Below are positions 1 through 10,499 of a DNA stretch of 64,000 nt, piece after piece. Numbering within the stretch: the first letter of the stretch is position 1; every line of letters starts with the position of its first letter. Under the pieces are notes generated by a model. It was not told the DNA's origin, made no database searches, and saw only the letters and a program-made list of their open reading frames with translations. The stretch comes from Lepidostoma basale. Lineage: Eukaryota > Arthropoda > Insecta > Trichoptera > Lepidostomatidae. The translations under genes and the position numbers were made by a program. The stretch spans positions 370,712-434,711 of the forward strand of contig JAHDVF020000872.1 in assembly GCA_022606425.2 (NCBI GenBank), read 5' to 3'.

Positions 1-495
1 TACGTCATGTTCTCACTTCCAAAATACCACAATGCCTCAAGACTAAAGTCTTCAACCAGTGCGTCTTGCCAGTCAACGACGCACGGAGCCGAGACGTGGA
101 CACTGACAAAAGGTCTAGTCTACAGATTCAAGGTCGCCCAGCGCGCCATGGAAAGAGCCATGCTTGGAATAACCTTGAGGGACAGATTTAGAAACGAATT
201 TATTCGACAACAAACCAAGGTGACTGAGGTGGCTCTACGGATAGGCGGGATGAAGTGGCGGTGGGCTGGTCATATCTGTCGGAGAACTGACAGCCGATGG
301 GGAGACGACTTCTGGAGTGGAGACCACGTACAGGATTCCGTAGAGTTGGACGTCCCCCCGCCCGCTGGACCGACGATCTGAAGAGGATTGCTGGACATGA
401 ATGGATGGGAGCGGCAATGGATAGGGGGCGGTGGCGTGCTTTGGGAGAGGTCTACATTCAGCAGTGGATGACAGACGGCTGATGATGATGGATGA
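1..495 (+). mobile_element. RTE-B LINE, 3' end of ORF2 (broken, cut by window edge)
   Basis: C-terminal part of an RTE-type endonuclease/reverse transcriptase, downstream of the RT core. Visible motifs are GAETWTLTK near 86-118, KWRWAGHICRR near 251-285 and GRPPARWTDDLKRIAGHEWM near 345-405, the usual order for this family. The frame shifts near 77 and again near 320, so no protein is made. After the stop the sequence runs into GAT repeats (481-495), a typical RTE 3' tail. The 5' part lies outside the window. Confidence 0.85.
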
Positions 496-564
496 TTCCC
501 AAAGTAATTCCCATTAAATATATTAAAACAGCTAGTAAGCTTTGACTTTGACTTTGATCTTTCG

Positions 565-615
565 TATTTATTATTTAAAATGGAGTTTTACATCATTATT
601 CAAGAAACAATAAAT
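565..615 (+). repeat. FB-1 outer-arm fragment
   Basis: About 50 bp ending in AAGAAACAATAAATA. It matches the outer arm of the FB-1 fold-back family seen in fuller form at 57535-57600. Confidence 0.5.
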
Positions 616-659
616 ATGTTTCATCAGTTTTGAGAATAAACGAGGTCGAAGATGTCGTC

Positions 660-805
660 AGGTTTAAAAATCGGAGGGGGCAGGAGGTGAGAAGAATGGA
701 CTATCCAAAAGATGGATCGACATCTGCGAATCGACTTCTCAAGAGGCCAACACTTCTTTAGAAACATGCCACAAGGCCTGCACTAAGAAGAAGAAGAATA
801 AGAAA
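660..805 (+). mobile_element. Family C2 LINE 3' tail
   Basis: Short decayed 3' end. A frame reading KRWIDTC-x-STSQEANTS is followed by AAG repeats (786-800). It resembles the end of the C2 family, but there is too little to be certain. Confidence 0.4.
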
Positions 806-1350
806 ATTAGAAAAAGTTTTGATTATACCAGATTCTGACGTCCTTGAAAAGAGTGTCAACATTAAAAATATCTGTGAGAGGGTTTTTGAATCTGAGTGTT
901 TTAAATATTTATTTAAATTTACAGTGTAATCGATATTCAGGCGTCGCAAATCCGTTTCATCTCTTCCGTAGAATATACCAAATGGATTTATTCCGTATTA
1001 CCCCTGACTCTCAGCGAAATGGCTCAGTGAACGTAAACATTCCGACATCATAAATTCACAGAACATATGGAAACATCTGTAAATAGTGATGGATTGAATA
1101 CCTATCGTTGAGTTGTGTGAAACCAAATCGCATTGCGCCTAATAAAAATTCTATAAATAACCATAACAAAGCATATCTTTTCAATGTTATAAAAACATAC
1201 ACAGATCCAATAAATATTATGGCAGCCTTTTGTTTATCCGATTCACCGTACATGTATGAGCCTACATTATACTTGAATTGTACATGTGCGTGCAACATCC
1301 AATATATTTTTAGTTTTTGAATGCACAACTATGGAATATTTATCAATTAT
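806..1350. other. No recognised feature
   Basis: AT-rich non-coding DNA. Open frames at 844-1053 and 1056-1328 show no motif and lie on opposite strands of the same stretch, so I treat them as chance. Confidence 0.6.
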
Positions 1351-1351
1351 T

Positions 1352-1510
1352 AAACTAATTAACTAAGCATCACGCCGTCTCTCCGAAGGGGTAGACAGAA
1401 AAAATGGACCGCCACACTGTACATTCATTACATACTTTCTCGCTGCCTCAACACTCATACATAGTGTCATGCACGCACGTCGATTCCACGGGCCGACATT
1501 GTTAGATATT
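1352..1510 (-). mobile_element. RTX-A LINE 3' end fragment
   Basis: Minus-strand last ~45 codons of RTX-A plus the 3' end. On the plus strand it begins with degenerate CTAA repeats followed by CATCACGCCGTCTCTCCGAA, the reverse complement of the conserved end. Frameshifted and 5'-truncated. Confidence 0.75.
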
Positions 1511-1579
1511 AAACTCTATATAAAATAATTTATACGAATGAAAACATTTTATAGAAATTTTATTATATTTCTAAATCTT

Positions 1580-1644
1580 TTAGATGATTTCAGATAATAT
1601 AATAAAATTTTATAAATTTTATTATATTATCTGAAATCATCTAA
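1580..1644. repeat. Perfect hairpin, 31-bp arms
   Basis: Arms at 1580-1610 and 1614-1644 are exact reverse complements with a 3-nt loop (TAT). The arm contains GATGATTTCAGATAATATAA. Likely the core of a small fold-back element. No flanking target duplication was identified. Confidence 0.85.
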
Positions 1645-1734
1645 GTTGAAAACCCATTTTTTTCATATTTCAAACCCAATTTTAAACTTATATATTTTGT
1701 TCTATTATACTTTCTAACCGATCGCGAACATCAG

Positions 1735-1815
1735 ATGCAGCGCCCATATTTAGATTTTGAGATTTAAAACACGTCTTAATGCGCTTTTAAGGTGATAATA
1801 ATTATTGTTATTATT
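1735..1815 (+). mobile_element. L2-like 3'-terminal hairpin fragment
   Basis: Contains a GCGCCC...GCGCTT pair around AAACACGTCTTAATG and then an AAT-rich tail. The same arrangement ends the L2-like copies at 2103, 26950 and 52683. Confidence 0.5.
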
Positions 1816-1989
1816 ATATGAACACAAAATTTCATACAAAAATAGAAATATCTTTTCGGAAATTGTGAATTTTGACCATCATTTCGAAACCAAAAACATT
1901 ATTTTTTGCATATACCAAACTATTCCAAAAAATTAGAGAAATTAGAAAAATTTTAAATTTTTAAAGCAAAGAAATGTATTTTTTGTGAA

Positions 1990-2590
1990 TGTATACTTAT
2001 ACTTGTATACGAATCCTGGATTTCACCCATGGTGGGTGATTAATTCATGAAATTTAATTGTATCTCAATAGAGACGTAGATGCAAACTGGAAACTGAATA
2101 TGGTTGATGATGATGATGATGATGATTTAAATAGCGCCATTTTTGTGAAAGATTCACTTCAAGGGCGCTCAACGTCCAGAAAGCTTATCTTAAAAATAAA
2201 AGTTTTAAGAGAGCTTCTGAACACTCCTTCGTCGTCTTGATTGCGGATATTGTAGGGCAGCCTGTTCCACGCCGTCGGTCCTGCGATGCCAAAAGCGCGA
2301 TCTGCGAAGTTTGAAGCTCCTTGGCGCCGCGGGACGAGAAGTTTGTGTGTTGCTTCTTCCTTCGAGGATCGTAGAGTTGACTGCCGAGGGTTCAAATTTG
2401 TCAGCTGGCAAAGTTCTGTGAGGTAATGGGGCGCTCGTCCATGTAAGGCCTTGTGAACAAGTAGACACAGTTTATAGTCGATTCGCTCAGGTAACCTTAG
2501 CCAGTGAAGTCGAGGTGTGATCAAGGTGTTTACAGGACTTATGACCTGTTATTGGTTGGGTTCCACCCAACCAATGACAGGTCAAATGAT
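1990..2590. repeat. FB-3 repeat split by an L2-like LINE
   Basis: The left part (1990-2102) carries TATCTCAATAGAGACG. The right part (2522-2590) carries TCAAGGTGTTTACAGGACTT and a short inverted repeat around GGTTGGGTTCCACCCAACC. The copy at 32590-32695 shows the same sequence uninterrupted, so 2103-2521 is an insertion. Confidence 0.75.
2103..2521 (-). mobile_element. L2-like LINE, ORF2 C-terminus and 3' end
   Basis: An open frame at 2524-2159 (minus) gives the C-terminal region typical of L2/CR1/Rex-type LINEs: LHWLRLPERIDYKLC, LHGRAPHYLTELC, then NFADRAFGIAGPTAWNRLP and a final FRSSLKTFIF. The frame is uninterrupted for ~120 residues, so the copy is fairly young. Downstream on the minus strand are the GCGCC hairpin (2128-2170) and a tail that reads as TGA repeats on the plus strand (2101-2124). 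It is inserted in FB-3, and the intact site is visible at 32590-32695. Confidence 0.85.
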
Positions 2591-3384
2591 ACATAAAACA
2601 AAGTTTTTTTTTAATTAAACAGTTTATATATTATTATATCTAATGGAAATAGCACGTTTAAAAGCCTGCCTTACTTTTGCGTCGCCTTTAAAGGACATTA
2701 TCATAAAATACGTTTAATAATGACGTAGCAATGTTCATTTAAGTTTCAAATTTCATTCCCATGTAGTACTCGCATCATGAAACTGTAAAAAATACACGTT
2801 TTCATCATATCCATTAATTATCAATGTCTGTATTAATGATGCGTAATCAAATGGATCCATTACTCGTAATTTTTGTTTATTGTAAATATATATTTATACA
2901 ATCAACATCTATCAAAGTATTAATTGAACAATAAAGTCATAAAAAACATAATATGTTCATTACAACGAATCAAGGAATTGTTTAGCAACTGAAAGCTTAT
3001 GATTGTTCTTTATTATGATATCTTTTAAGAAAAAGTTTTAATTTATTTTATTTACATTTTTTTTTAAATACTTCCTTATTATTAAAATGTGTGTAATTAC
3101 ATTTCTTTTTTTCTGTGGAACAAAGGCAGCCAATTACAATTCAGAACGGAAATGTACCAAATTTAAAGTACCTACTTCTCAAAGTCGTACGGGAAATTAT
3201 TAGTTTTTTTTCCTTCATAACATAGTGATATTAAAAGTCCTTCTTTCAAAAATGGTTTTTTAATCTTGGACAGAACATGTTTGACCTTTTCAATATAATT
3301 TTGCAATACATTTTTCTGTTTTAAGGAAAAAAAAAGTGTTGTTAAAAACGATAATCACTAACTATACGTAATATTAAGAAAATA
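2591..3384. other. No recognised feature
   Basis: Very AT-rich, with homopolymer runs. I see no coding signal, no repeat family shared with the rest of the window and no structured element. Confidence 0.6.
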
Positions 3385-3490
3385 ACCATCACGACATTTC
3401 GCCGGAGAGGTAGGCAGAGAGGATGGACCATTATACTGCTCTGTACTAATTTATCTCTTGAGCTTACTCTACATTCATACATCTGTAATG
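3385..3490 (-). mobile_element. RTX-A LINE 3' end fragment
   Basis: Starts ACCATCACGACATTTCGCCG and continues to CTACATTCATACATCTGT, a diverged reverse complement of the RTX-A terminus. About 105 bp survive. Confidence 0.65.
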
Positions 3491-3564
3491 GCAAAATTGA
3501 CACAAAGCTTATATATTTTCATATATACTATACTTTAATATGATAAATTATTTATTTTTCTTAA

Positions 3565-3705
3565 GCAATATTACAAAAGAGGCAAAGGAAGACCACAAAA
3601 AAGGTGGACGGATGATTTTATCCAACTTGCAGGTCTGTGGCAACAGATAGCCCTAGATAGAAAATGTTGGAAGAGTTTAGAAGAGTTTAGAAGAAGTGGA
3701 GATCT
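3565..3705 (+). mobile_element. RTE-B LINE C-terminal fragment
   Basis: One frame reads KRGKGRPQKRWTDDFIQLAG and then ALDRKCWKSLEEF, the last ~45 residues of an RTE ORF2. The 3' end shows GAAGA-type repeats. It abuts an L2-like fragment. Confidence 0.7.
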
Positions 3706-4115
3706 GAAATCATCTAAGGTATGAAAGGAGATTGTTCCAAGCTGAAGAGCGGGCTACCGCAAAGGCTCGATCCCCGAAAATACGTAGTATGGATTTTTTT
3801 GGATTTAGGCTGTCTGTTATACAGAGTTGGGATATTATATATAACTTGGTGCCATTCCATGCAGCGCTTTGAAGAATGTCCAGCAGAGTATATACTGGAT
3901 TCTTTCTGGACCTTTAAGCCAGTGAAGTTCTTTGAGATGTTGAGTTATATATTACCTTTTTGGAATGACTTTAATGAGTCTGGCTGCTGCATTAAACGCA
4001 GATTGAAGTTACTTGTTGTTTTGGAATGTTTGCATAAACATAATACCCTATGTAGAATATACTCCAACCAGCTACGGTTTGAATTGTTCGCCAAAACACA
4101 GCAGGGGGATTAATT
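3706..4115 (-). mobile_element. L2-like LINE, degenerate ORF2 C-terminus
   Basis: The minus strand carries a decayed version of the region seen at 55945-56705, including VYANIPKQQV near 4030 and the GATCCCCGAA block near 3770. The plus-strand open frame here (3721-4113) is only its shadow. Many indels and no 3' tail seen. Confidence 0.7.
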
Positions 4116-4227
4116 TGCAAATTATTTCGGTCATTCTTTGATGCACAAATGTAATTTATATAAACTAAGATAATCTCAAGAAATAGGGTCACGTCTCCTG
4201 TACTATATTAAAAACTTTGTAAATACT

Positions 4228-4830
4228 AGCAAGTTAATAATGTATTCTGATCAGTGCGGCGGACAGAATAGAAAAATTAAGCTACCTTTATTATGTCAGT
4301 ATATTGTGTCCAATTCTGATTATGTGGTGAATGACATTGACCACAAGATTTTAGTGAGTGGTCATTCCTATTTACCATGTGATCAAGATTTTGGTTTAAT
4401 TAAAAAACAAAAAAGTTTTTTTAGAGATTTACAATCCGGAACACTGGATTCAAGTAATACAATCAGCCAGGAAAAGTAATCCATTTAAAATAATCTCAAT
4501 GGAAAGAGATAATTTTTATTCAGCAATTCAATTGGAGAGTAACGTCACAAATAGAAAGGTCTCACTTGATGGATCTAAAGTAGAGTGGTTGAAAATACAG
4601 TGGTTGAGGTATACAAAAACCGAACCATTTAAAATATATTTCAAATACTGAACAACATTAAAGTGATTTTATCCAAAGTGGATATTTCAAAAAGATTGTC
4701 AGTCTCAATCACTACTCTAGATGCATTGTATCCACAAGGAAATACTATCACAGCGATGAAAAAGAAGGATTTAATTTCCTTGCTTGATTTAATTTGGAGA
4801 CCAATAATATTCAGTTTGATTTAATCAGTT
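4228..4830 (+). pseudogene. DUF7869-like protein C-terminus, pseudogene
   Basis: An open frame from 4240 begins MYSDQCGGQNRKIKL and contains IDHKILVSGHSYLPCDQDFG. From memory this YSDxCGGQN and HxxxxPGHSYLPxDxDFG pattern is typical of DUF7869 proteins, a family of unknown function common in insect and cnidarian genomes and often transposon-associated. The frame shifts near 4430 and continues as EHWIQVIQSA, then SLDGSKVEWLKIQWL; after a stop near 4648 it resumes to DALYPQGN and KKKDLISLL near 4790. The order matches one protein C-terminus. The 5' part is absent. Whether it came from a host gene or a mobile element cannot be told here. It is not a working gene. Confidence 0.65.
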
Positions 4831-5820
4831 TGATTTAATTAAATCATAATGGAAATATTTTCTATATACCTTAAATTTGATTTCACTTTTCTTATATCCT
4901 AATAAAAAAAATGGACTAAACTTAACAAAGCATAATAACACTTCAACGCAAACGTAGACCAAGCCACCAAAAAAGAGGTATTTATTAATTGTTTGGCCAA
5001 AAACGGATCTACATTAAAATTAACTTATCTTTTTTACCAAGAATCTTTGTTTACAATTAATATTTGTTGCAAAATTTACGTAACACAAAGATATTTAATT
5101 TGATAATTTCTAAAATGTGCCATTACTCAAATCTATGGTAGATGGGGTTAGTCCACTTTTCCTTTGACTGTCTCAATTCATAGTACTCATATTACAGGTA
5201 CAGAATATTCCGGGCATACGAGTATATTGAAACGATCATTACTTTCGATAGCCTATTTATATTATATAAGGAGCGGCAATTCTAACTTAATTATTATCTA
5301 TGCTAAAATTAGAATTTTTCGATTTAAGTTAAATCAATGCCTGTTTCTCAAGGAGCAAATAATCACTTTGGACGACCCCACTCAAAAACGCTGTTTGAGT
5401 TTCGGCAGAGACTTGTTTTCTTAAAGGTTATCTTCGTTTTGTAATTATATAGGACATTTAAGGACAGTCTTTGAACCCGAACAGAAGTGTAGAGAGACAC
5501 AAATAAACAGCCTGAAACGCAAATTTACTCTCACGGTGTTTAAGCAGAAAGCTTTCGGCAATTTCGCCCTCCATTAAACAAAAATAGCATGACATCATAA
5601 AGTATACTCTCTTCCCACTGCGGGAGTACTTCTAAGCGAATTCATATGACTTTAACAGGTTATTTTGCCTGCCGGACAACAGCTCACCTGACAATAGACA
5701 AAATATTTTAAAAGTTTTACATATTACTGTATTCTAAATTAATTTTTTTACGTTATCATCACGTGTTATTATTTAATATTATTTATTAGTTCTTTGATTT
5801 TGAAGGTTTTTGGCATTTAA
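4831..5820. other. No recognised feature
   Basis: AT-rich unique-looking DNA. The open frame at 5164-5424 has no motif. No inverted repeats or tails were noticed. Confidence 0.5.
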
Positions 5821-6050
5821 GCACCACGCTTTCCGAACGGGTTGGTGAGTTTATAAGTCAGCCGCCCTTAACATAAGGAACAGACGCTGTTTGTAGCCGC
5901 CCACTAAGGATCAGACGCTACTGCCTGTTGGTCTGCGAGAGGTATTTTATTTCCCTCCTACCCCCCATATCTGGTGAGTCTTCCCCTATCCGCCACCTGG
6001 GGACGCATCTCCTAGCGGTTACAGGCTCCGCCGAAGATTTCTAAAGAGAA
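5821..6050 (+). repeat. GC-richer repeat-like block, possible LINE segment
   Basis: A GC-richer patch with two related segments (GAACAGACGCTGTTTGTAGCCGCCC, the 25-base stretch at 5878, and GGATCAGACGCTACTG at 5909) followed by TATCCGCCACCTGGGGACGC. It sits directly upstream of an RTE-B copy, so it may be part of an older element. I cannot name it. Confidence 0.35.
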
Positions 6051-6059
6051 AAGTTTATG

Positions 6060-6515
6060 ATTCATGCATACTGCCGGTGATGACGTATGGAATGGAAACT
6101 ATGACCCTCACCAATAGAAATGTAGAAAGATTAAGAGTCACGCAGCGTTCCATGGAAAGACATATGCTCGGCGTCAGTCTCCGAGATAAAATCAGAAATG
6201 AGGAGATTAGACACCGAACAAAAATAACGGACATCATGGAACGACTAGCGAGACTGAAGTGGCAATGGGCGGGTCATGTGGCGAGACAGAGTGAGGATAG
6301 ATGGACCCAGAAAATAATAAGGTGGAGACCATGGGAGAAAAGGAGAAGCGTCGGCAGGCCGCAAAAAAAGTGGGCCGACGACATTGCTGCCGTGGGGGGG
6401 GGGGGGAAATGTGGCTACGGCTGGCAGGAGATAGAGACGAGTGGAAGGGAAGGGAAGAGGCTTATGTCCGGCAGTGAACCGATAAAGGCTGACGAAGAAG
6501 AAGAAGAAGATTAGT
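6060..6515 (+). mobile_element. RTE-B LINE, ORF2 C-terminus and 3' tail
   Basis: The open frame 6077-6514 reads MMTYGMETMTLTNRN, then RSMERHMLGVSLRDKIRNEE, KWQWAGHVAR near 6258 and GRPQKKWADDIAAV near 6350. A run of Gs (6396-6406) shifts the frame just before the end, so the true C-terminus lies in another frame. It ends in GAAGAAGAAGAAGA at 6497-6512, the 3' tail of the family. 5'-truncated. Confidence 0.88.
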
Positions 6516-7260
6516 TCTTACTGATAAAAAAAATTTAGTACTTATAACAGACAGCCCAGGTTATTTTTAAATTTAAAGTATTGTACCGAAATTTAAATGC
6601 GTTTTTATATTAGTCTTTTTTGTTTAGTTTTTATTATATTTTTACACCCGAAAATGGAGGTATCTTCCAAAACATGTCGTGTTTTTTTTATATATTTTGT
6701 GGATAAAACAAAGTTATTTTCAATTTGCTAAGTATATTGCTATGGAATTCCACAGTGTTAATGTCTTAGCGTTTAATAAGTTGAAAATATGATTTAAAGG
6801 AGTGCTAGTATTGGGATATACTGTGTGGCCCCTGATACAGAGTACCTAATTGGGTATAAGGGATTGTATGAAAAAATTTAAATCATAAGCTAAATTCCCT
6901 TTTCACATCAAGGAAGCTGTAATAAAAATATGAACCTGTTTTGAACCTATTGTAATATAAAGTTTAAGTACTTCTGTACTTGTATGCTTTTGTAGGGGTT
7001 TAAGCTCAATTCCAATAGCGAACTTATAGATATTGGTTTCAACGAGCGTGATTGTCCTTTGTTCTTTTGTTTCACAAAACTTTTCAAATCATGAATTCTC
7101 TGAAGCTTAGTTATATTAACTATTCTTGTGTAACAGACATTCTGTGAATTTAAATCTGATCGATTAATCGGCTGTTCAAGAGAGTGATTTCATTATTAAA
7201 CTCAATTTAATTAAATACGAACATATTGACAAGTCAATTGCAGAGAATTAAATTTATAGT
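6516..7260. other. No recognised feature
   Basis: AT-rich, non-coding. The text at 6650-6700 looks like part of a fold-back arm (AAAATGGAGGTATCTTCC), but no partner arm was found. Confidence 0.5.
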
Positions 7261-7314
7261 AATATTCGTAATCAACACCAACTCCTCGGCGAGTTGGTGT
7301 TGATTACGAATATT
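7261..7314. repeat. Perfect hairpin, 24-bp arms
   Basis: Arms 7261-7284 and 7291-7314 are exact reverse complements (TAATCAACACCAACTC / GAGTTGGTGTTGATTA core) around a 6-nt loop CTCGGC. Confidence 0.85.
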
Positions 7315-7343
7315 AATATATAATCCAGATTATTTCTGGTCAT

Positions 7344-7964
7344 ATACCTCGATATCATATACCTATAGTTCAGATACCTCGGCAGCATGCTTACAGACAC
7401 TCTCGACCCAGATGTACAGTTGAAATGTCGGATTGAAGCAGCAAGAACAGCATTTAACAAAATGAAGTCACTCTTTTGCAATGACAATGTCAACTTAAAA
7501 CTAAGACAGAGGATGTTAAGGTGTTATGTGTGGTCTGTTCTGTTATATGTGTGTGAGACATGGACTTTAAAAGTAAATACAATGAACCGGTTAGAAGCAT
7601 TTGAAATGTGGCTTCACCGAAGAATGTTCAGGATCCCATGGACAGACAGAGTGACGAACACAAAAGTCCTGAATCGTGCAGGAGTAAATAGAGAGCTGCT
7701 GACATTGATCAAAGCCCGCAAGATTTCATATCTGGGTCACGTTCTACGAGAAGAAAAATATCGCCTGCTGCATCTAATTTTGAAGGGGAAAATAGAGGGT
7801 TGCAGGAAGGCAGGGAGAAGGCGGATCTCTTGGCTGCGCAATGTGAGGGAATGGACGGGAATCGAAACTGTGGAGGAGCTATTCCGGACAGCGCAGGATA
7901 GGGAAGAGTTTACCAGAGTGATCGCCAACGTCGGGGGGACCTGACAGGGCACTTTAAGAAGAAG
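7344..7964 (+). mobile_element. RTE-C LINE, 3' end of ORF2, with target-site duplication
   Basis: The uninterrupted frame 7387-7944 (185 codons) has, in order, AFNKMKSLFCND, LRCYVWSVLLYVCETWTL, NRLEAFEMWLHRRMFRIPW, TKVLNRAGVNRELL, ISYLGHVLR, and AQDREEFTRV before the stop. This is the post-RT C-terminal region of an RTE-type LINE; the RT catalytic motif is not included. The element is flanked by a 12-bp target-site duplication ATTTCTGGTCAT (7332-7343 and 7965-7976) and ends in AAGAAG. The open frame and the clean duplication indicate a fairly recent, 5'-truncated insertion. Confidence 0.9.
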
Positions 7965-8069
7965 ATTTCTGGTCATGAAATTCTGTATTTATGAACATGA
8001 TGTAATAATATATGAACATGCAAACACATTAATACGTTCATTTTGTTAGATATAATTCAAACAAATAAA

Positions 8070-8712
8070 CACACCATCACGCCGTTTCCTCGAAAAGGTG
8101 AGGCAGAGAAAATTAACCATCACACTACTCTATTTTGACACATCTGCCAAGTTTTCTCCACATTCATACAGCGAGTTATACACGTACGTCAATTCTTCCG
8201 ATTTCTTACATGGCCGGCCTTTGAAATTTGGTCATGCCATGTTTTCCTCGATCTTCCTCAAATCTGTAATCTATTAACATCGTTAACGTAAACTTTCTAA
8301 TATATATTTTTTTGATAAGAAGCAATTACTTGGTGGTTAGAAGACATATTTAACACTTAATTAAACACTTTTTGTATAATACTTGGTATACAACCACTTT
8401 ATTTGTGAGGATAAGGGCCAACCTGTTTCTTCGTTCTTCATCCATGCGTTCCATGTCCATGTCCAAACCATTTGTTCCTTTTATAATTTTGTTCATATAT
8501 TTTCTTCCGGTCAACATTCCATTCTGATATTAGCATTTGAAATTCTATCATACAAAATGTATTTAAACACACATACGTCTCAGGGATCTCATCTCAACCG
8601 CGTTAATTCTGCTCTCATCCTTTTTCTGCAAGACACATGTTTCGGTTCCATATATGAGGGTTGGAACCAAATTTTCATTGCAAATGGCCATTTTCGCTTT
8701 CATTGATAAATG
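8070..8712 (-). mobile_element. RTX-A LINE, interrupted copy
   Basis: Minus-strand RTX-A C-terminus in two pieces, 8070-8304 and 8430-8712. The first has CATCACGCCGTTTCCTCGAA and the tRNA-like Arg/Cys block in reverse. The second runs from CATCCATGCGTTCCATGTCC to the MAVHNG-equivalent region. The piece between (8305-8425) is an FB-2 arm. Stops and frameshifts throughout. Confidence 0.8.
8305..8425. repeat. FB-2 single arm inserted in RTX-A
   Basis: Contains GATAAGAAGCAATTACTTGG and GGTATACAACCACTTTATTT, matching in reverse complement the right arms at 47820-47905 and 50770-50870. Only one arm is present. Confidence 0.65.
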
Positions 8713-9970
8713 TACATATTCTTAAACTTTGATAACGTCACTTGGACCATGTTATGGTCCAAGTTATAGCATATAAATTGGAGTGACATCTCCAGGCGTT
8801 ATCTAGCAATACGATAATGGCGGTAGCCTTTAACATTACGTTAATAAAAAGATCTTCTGCTTAATGCTTAAAATCCAATCTTCATAGATGGCGCTAGTGT
8901 GTAGATTGAAACTACCATGCGAAGTGTGGTGTTACAGATTAACATATATACAACTTCCAAAAATTTGTCAGGCATGGTGGTCATAAGAAAAGGTGGAATA
9001 GGGAATGTTGTATTACATAAAGCGTGCGCTTAACCCAACCAATGACAGGTCATAAGTCCTGTAAACACCTCGATCACCATATTCTGTTTTCAATTTGCAT
9101 CTTTGTCTCTATTGAAATACAATTAATCCTTGGATTTGTTAACGTCGTTTTCCCTCAAGTATAGAAAGTACATAATTGCTTCTGTAACCTTATGAGATTC
9201 GATAATATATGGCTAAGTAATTACGATTGTAGTAAACATTTCAGCATTTAATAGAAGCATGCAGGCGACAGATTACATAATGTTCTCAAACAGAGAATTG
9301 CGAATTCAATATGCTTTATCCGGTAATAAGCGAGTTTAACGGTTGAAGTTTCCATATAAATGTATCTAAGATGGGAAATACAATCAAAATTAATTTACTA
9401 TTAACTTTCCTATTTACCTGCAAAGCGTTGTGGTGAGGATTATAATTATGTTATTAGATGATTAAAGAAAATTGGCAGAACATAACAAATTGTATTAACA
9501 GTTGATTTCTATTACAACATTTTGAATATATACAAATACTTGTAGACGAATACTGGATTTTACCCATTGCGGGTTATCAATTCAAGGATTAATTGTATCT
9601 CAATAGAGACGAAGATGCAAATTGGAAACAGAATATGGTGATCAAGGTGTTTACAGGACTTAAAGGACTGTTTGGGTTAAGCGCACGCTTTATGTAATAC
9701 AACATTCCCCATTCCACGCTTCTAACGACCACCATGTCTAATAATTTTTTTGGAAGTTGTATATATGTTAATATGTAACACCAAACTTCACATGTTAGTT
9801 TCAATCTACACACTAGCGCCATCTATGAAGATTGTATTACATAAAGCGAGCGCTTAACCCAACCAATGACAGGTCATAAGTCCTGTAAACACCTCGATCA
9901 CCATATTCTGTTTACAATTTGCATCTTCGTCTCTATTGAGAAACAATTAATCCTTGAGTGGATTTCTTAT
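8713..9970. repeat. FB-3 fold-back cluster
   Basis: Three FB-3 segments. 8860-9135 runs from CTTCATAGATGGCGCTAGTG to GTCTCTATTGAAATACAATT. 9585-9835 is its near reverse complement. 9836-9970 repeats the second half of the first in direct orientation. The spacer 9136-9540 is AT-rich without a recognised element. The inverted pair could fold into a stem of about 250 bp. A smaller inverted repeat (ACTTGGACCATGTTATGGTCCAAGT) sits at 8740-8764. Confidence 0.75.
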
Positions 9971-9984
9971 TAATTTATAAGTAA

Positions 9985-10008
9985 TATATATATATATATA
10001 AAATAATC
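9985..10008. repeat. TA dinucleotide run
   Basis: About ten TA units. Confidence 0.8.
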
Positions 10009-10074
10009 ACCGCTTCTTAACAAATTTCCTATGTCGAATAAGATTCTCGGAATAATCGATTCGGCATTGTATTT

Positions 10075-10300
10075 TTTCATTACAGACAGAGCAAAATTTG
10101 AATCTACAAGACATGCGTACGTCCTGTAATGACATATGGAATAGAAACGAGAGCTGACACCATCAGAACAAAAATTCTCCTAATGTTGCGGGAACGACAC
10201 TCCAAGACAGAATAAGAAATTCTGAAATAAGAAAGTTCTGCAATGTAGAAAATGTCGTGCAACGGGGAAGACTAAGAAGACGCTATTGGATTTAATTGTT
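10075..10300 (+). mobile_element. Family C2 LINE fragment
   Basis: Frameshifted segment reading RPVMTYGIET near 10120, then TLQDRIRNSEIRKFCNVENV and RRRYW up to 10290. Same motif order as 23575-23790 and 55190-55465. Confidence 0.65.
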
Positions 10301-10499
10301 ATTTATTATTTAATCTTTAGAAATTTTATATATAAAAGGCCGTTAAAAATAACGATAACATTAAAAATAACCAACTTAACTTAATTTCAATTCCCCTGTT
10401 CGAAATCTTCCCGTTATCCCCCTCTCCCCCTGTTAATCCAAAAAAGTAAAAATTTACTCCCACCTTTAGGCAAAATCTCACCCCCACCATTTTTAGTAT
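10301..10499. other. No recognised feature
   Basis: AT-rich with a C-rich patch near 10405-10430. Nothing assigned. Confidence 0.5.
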
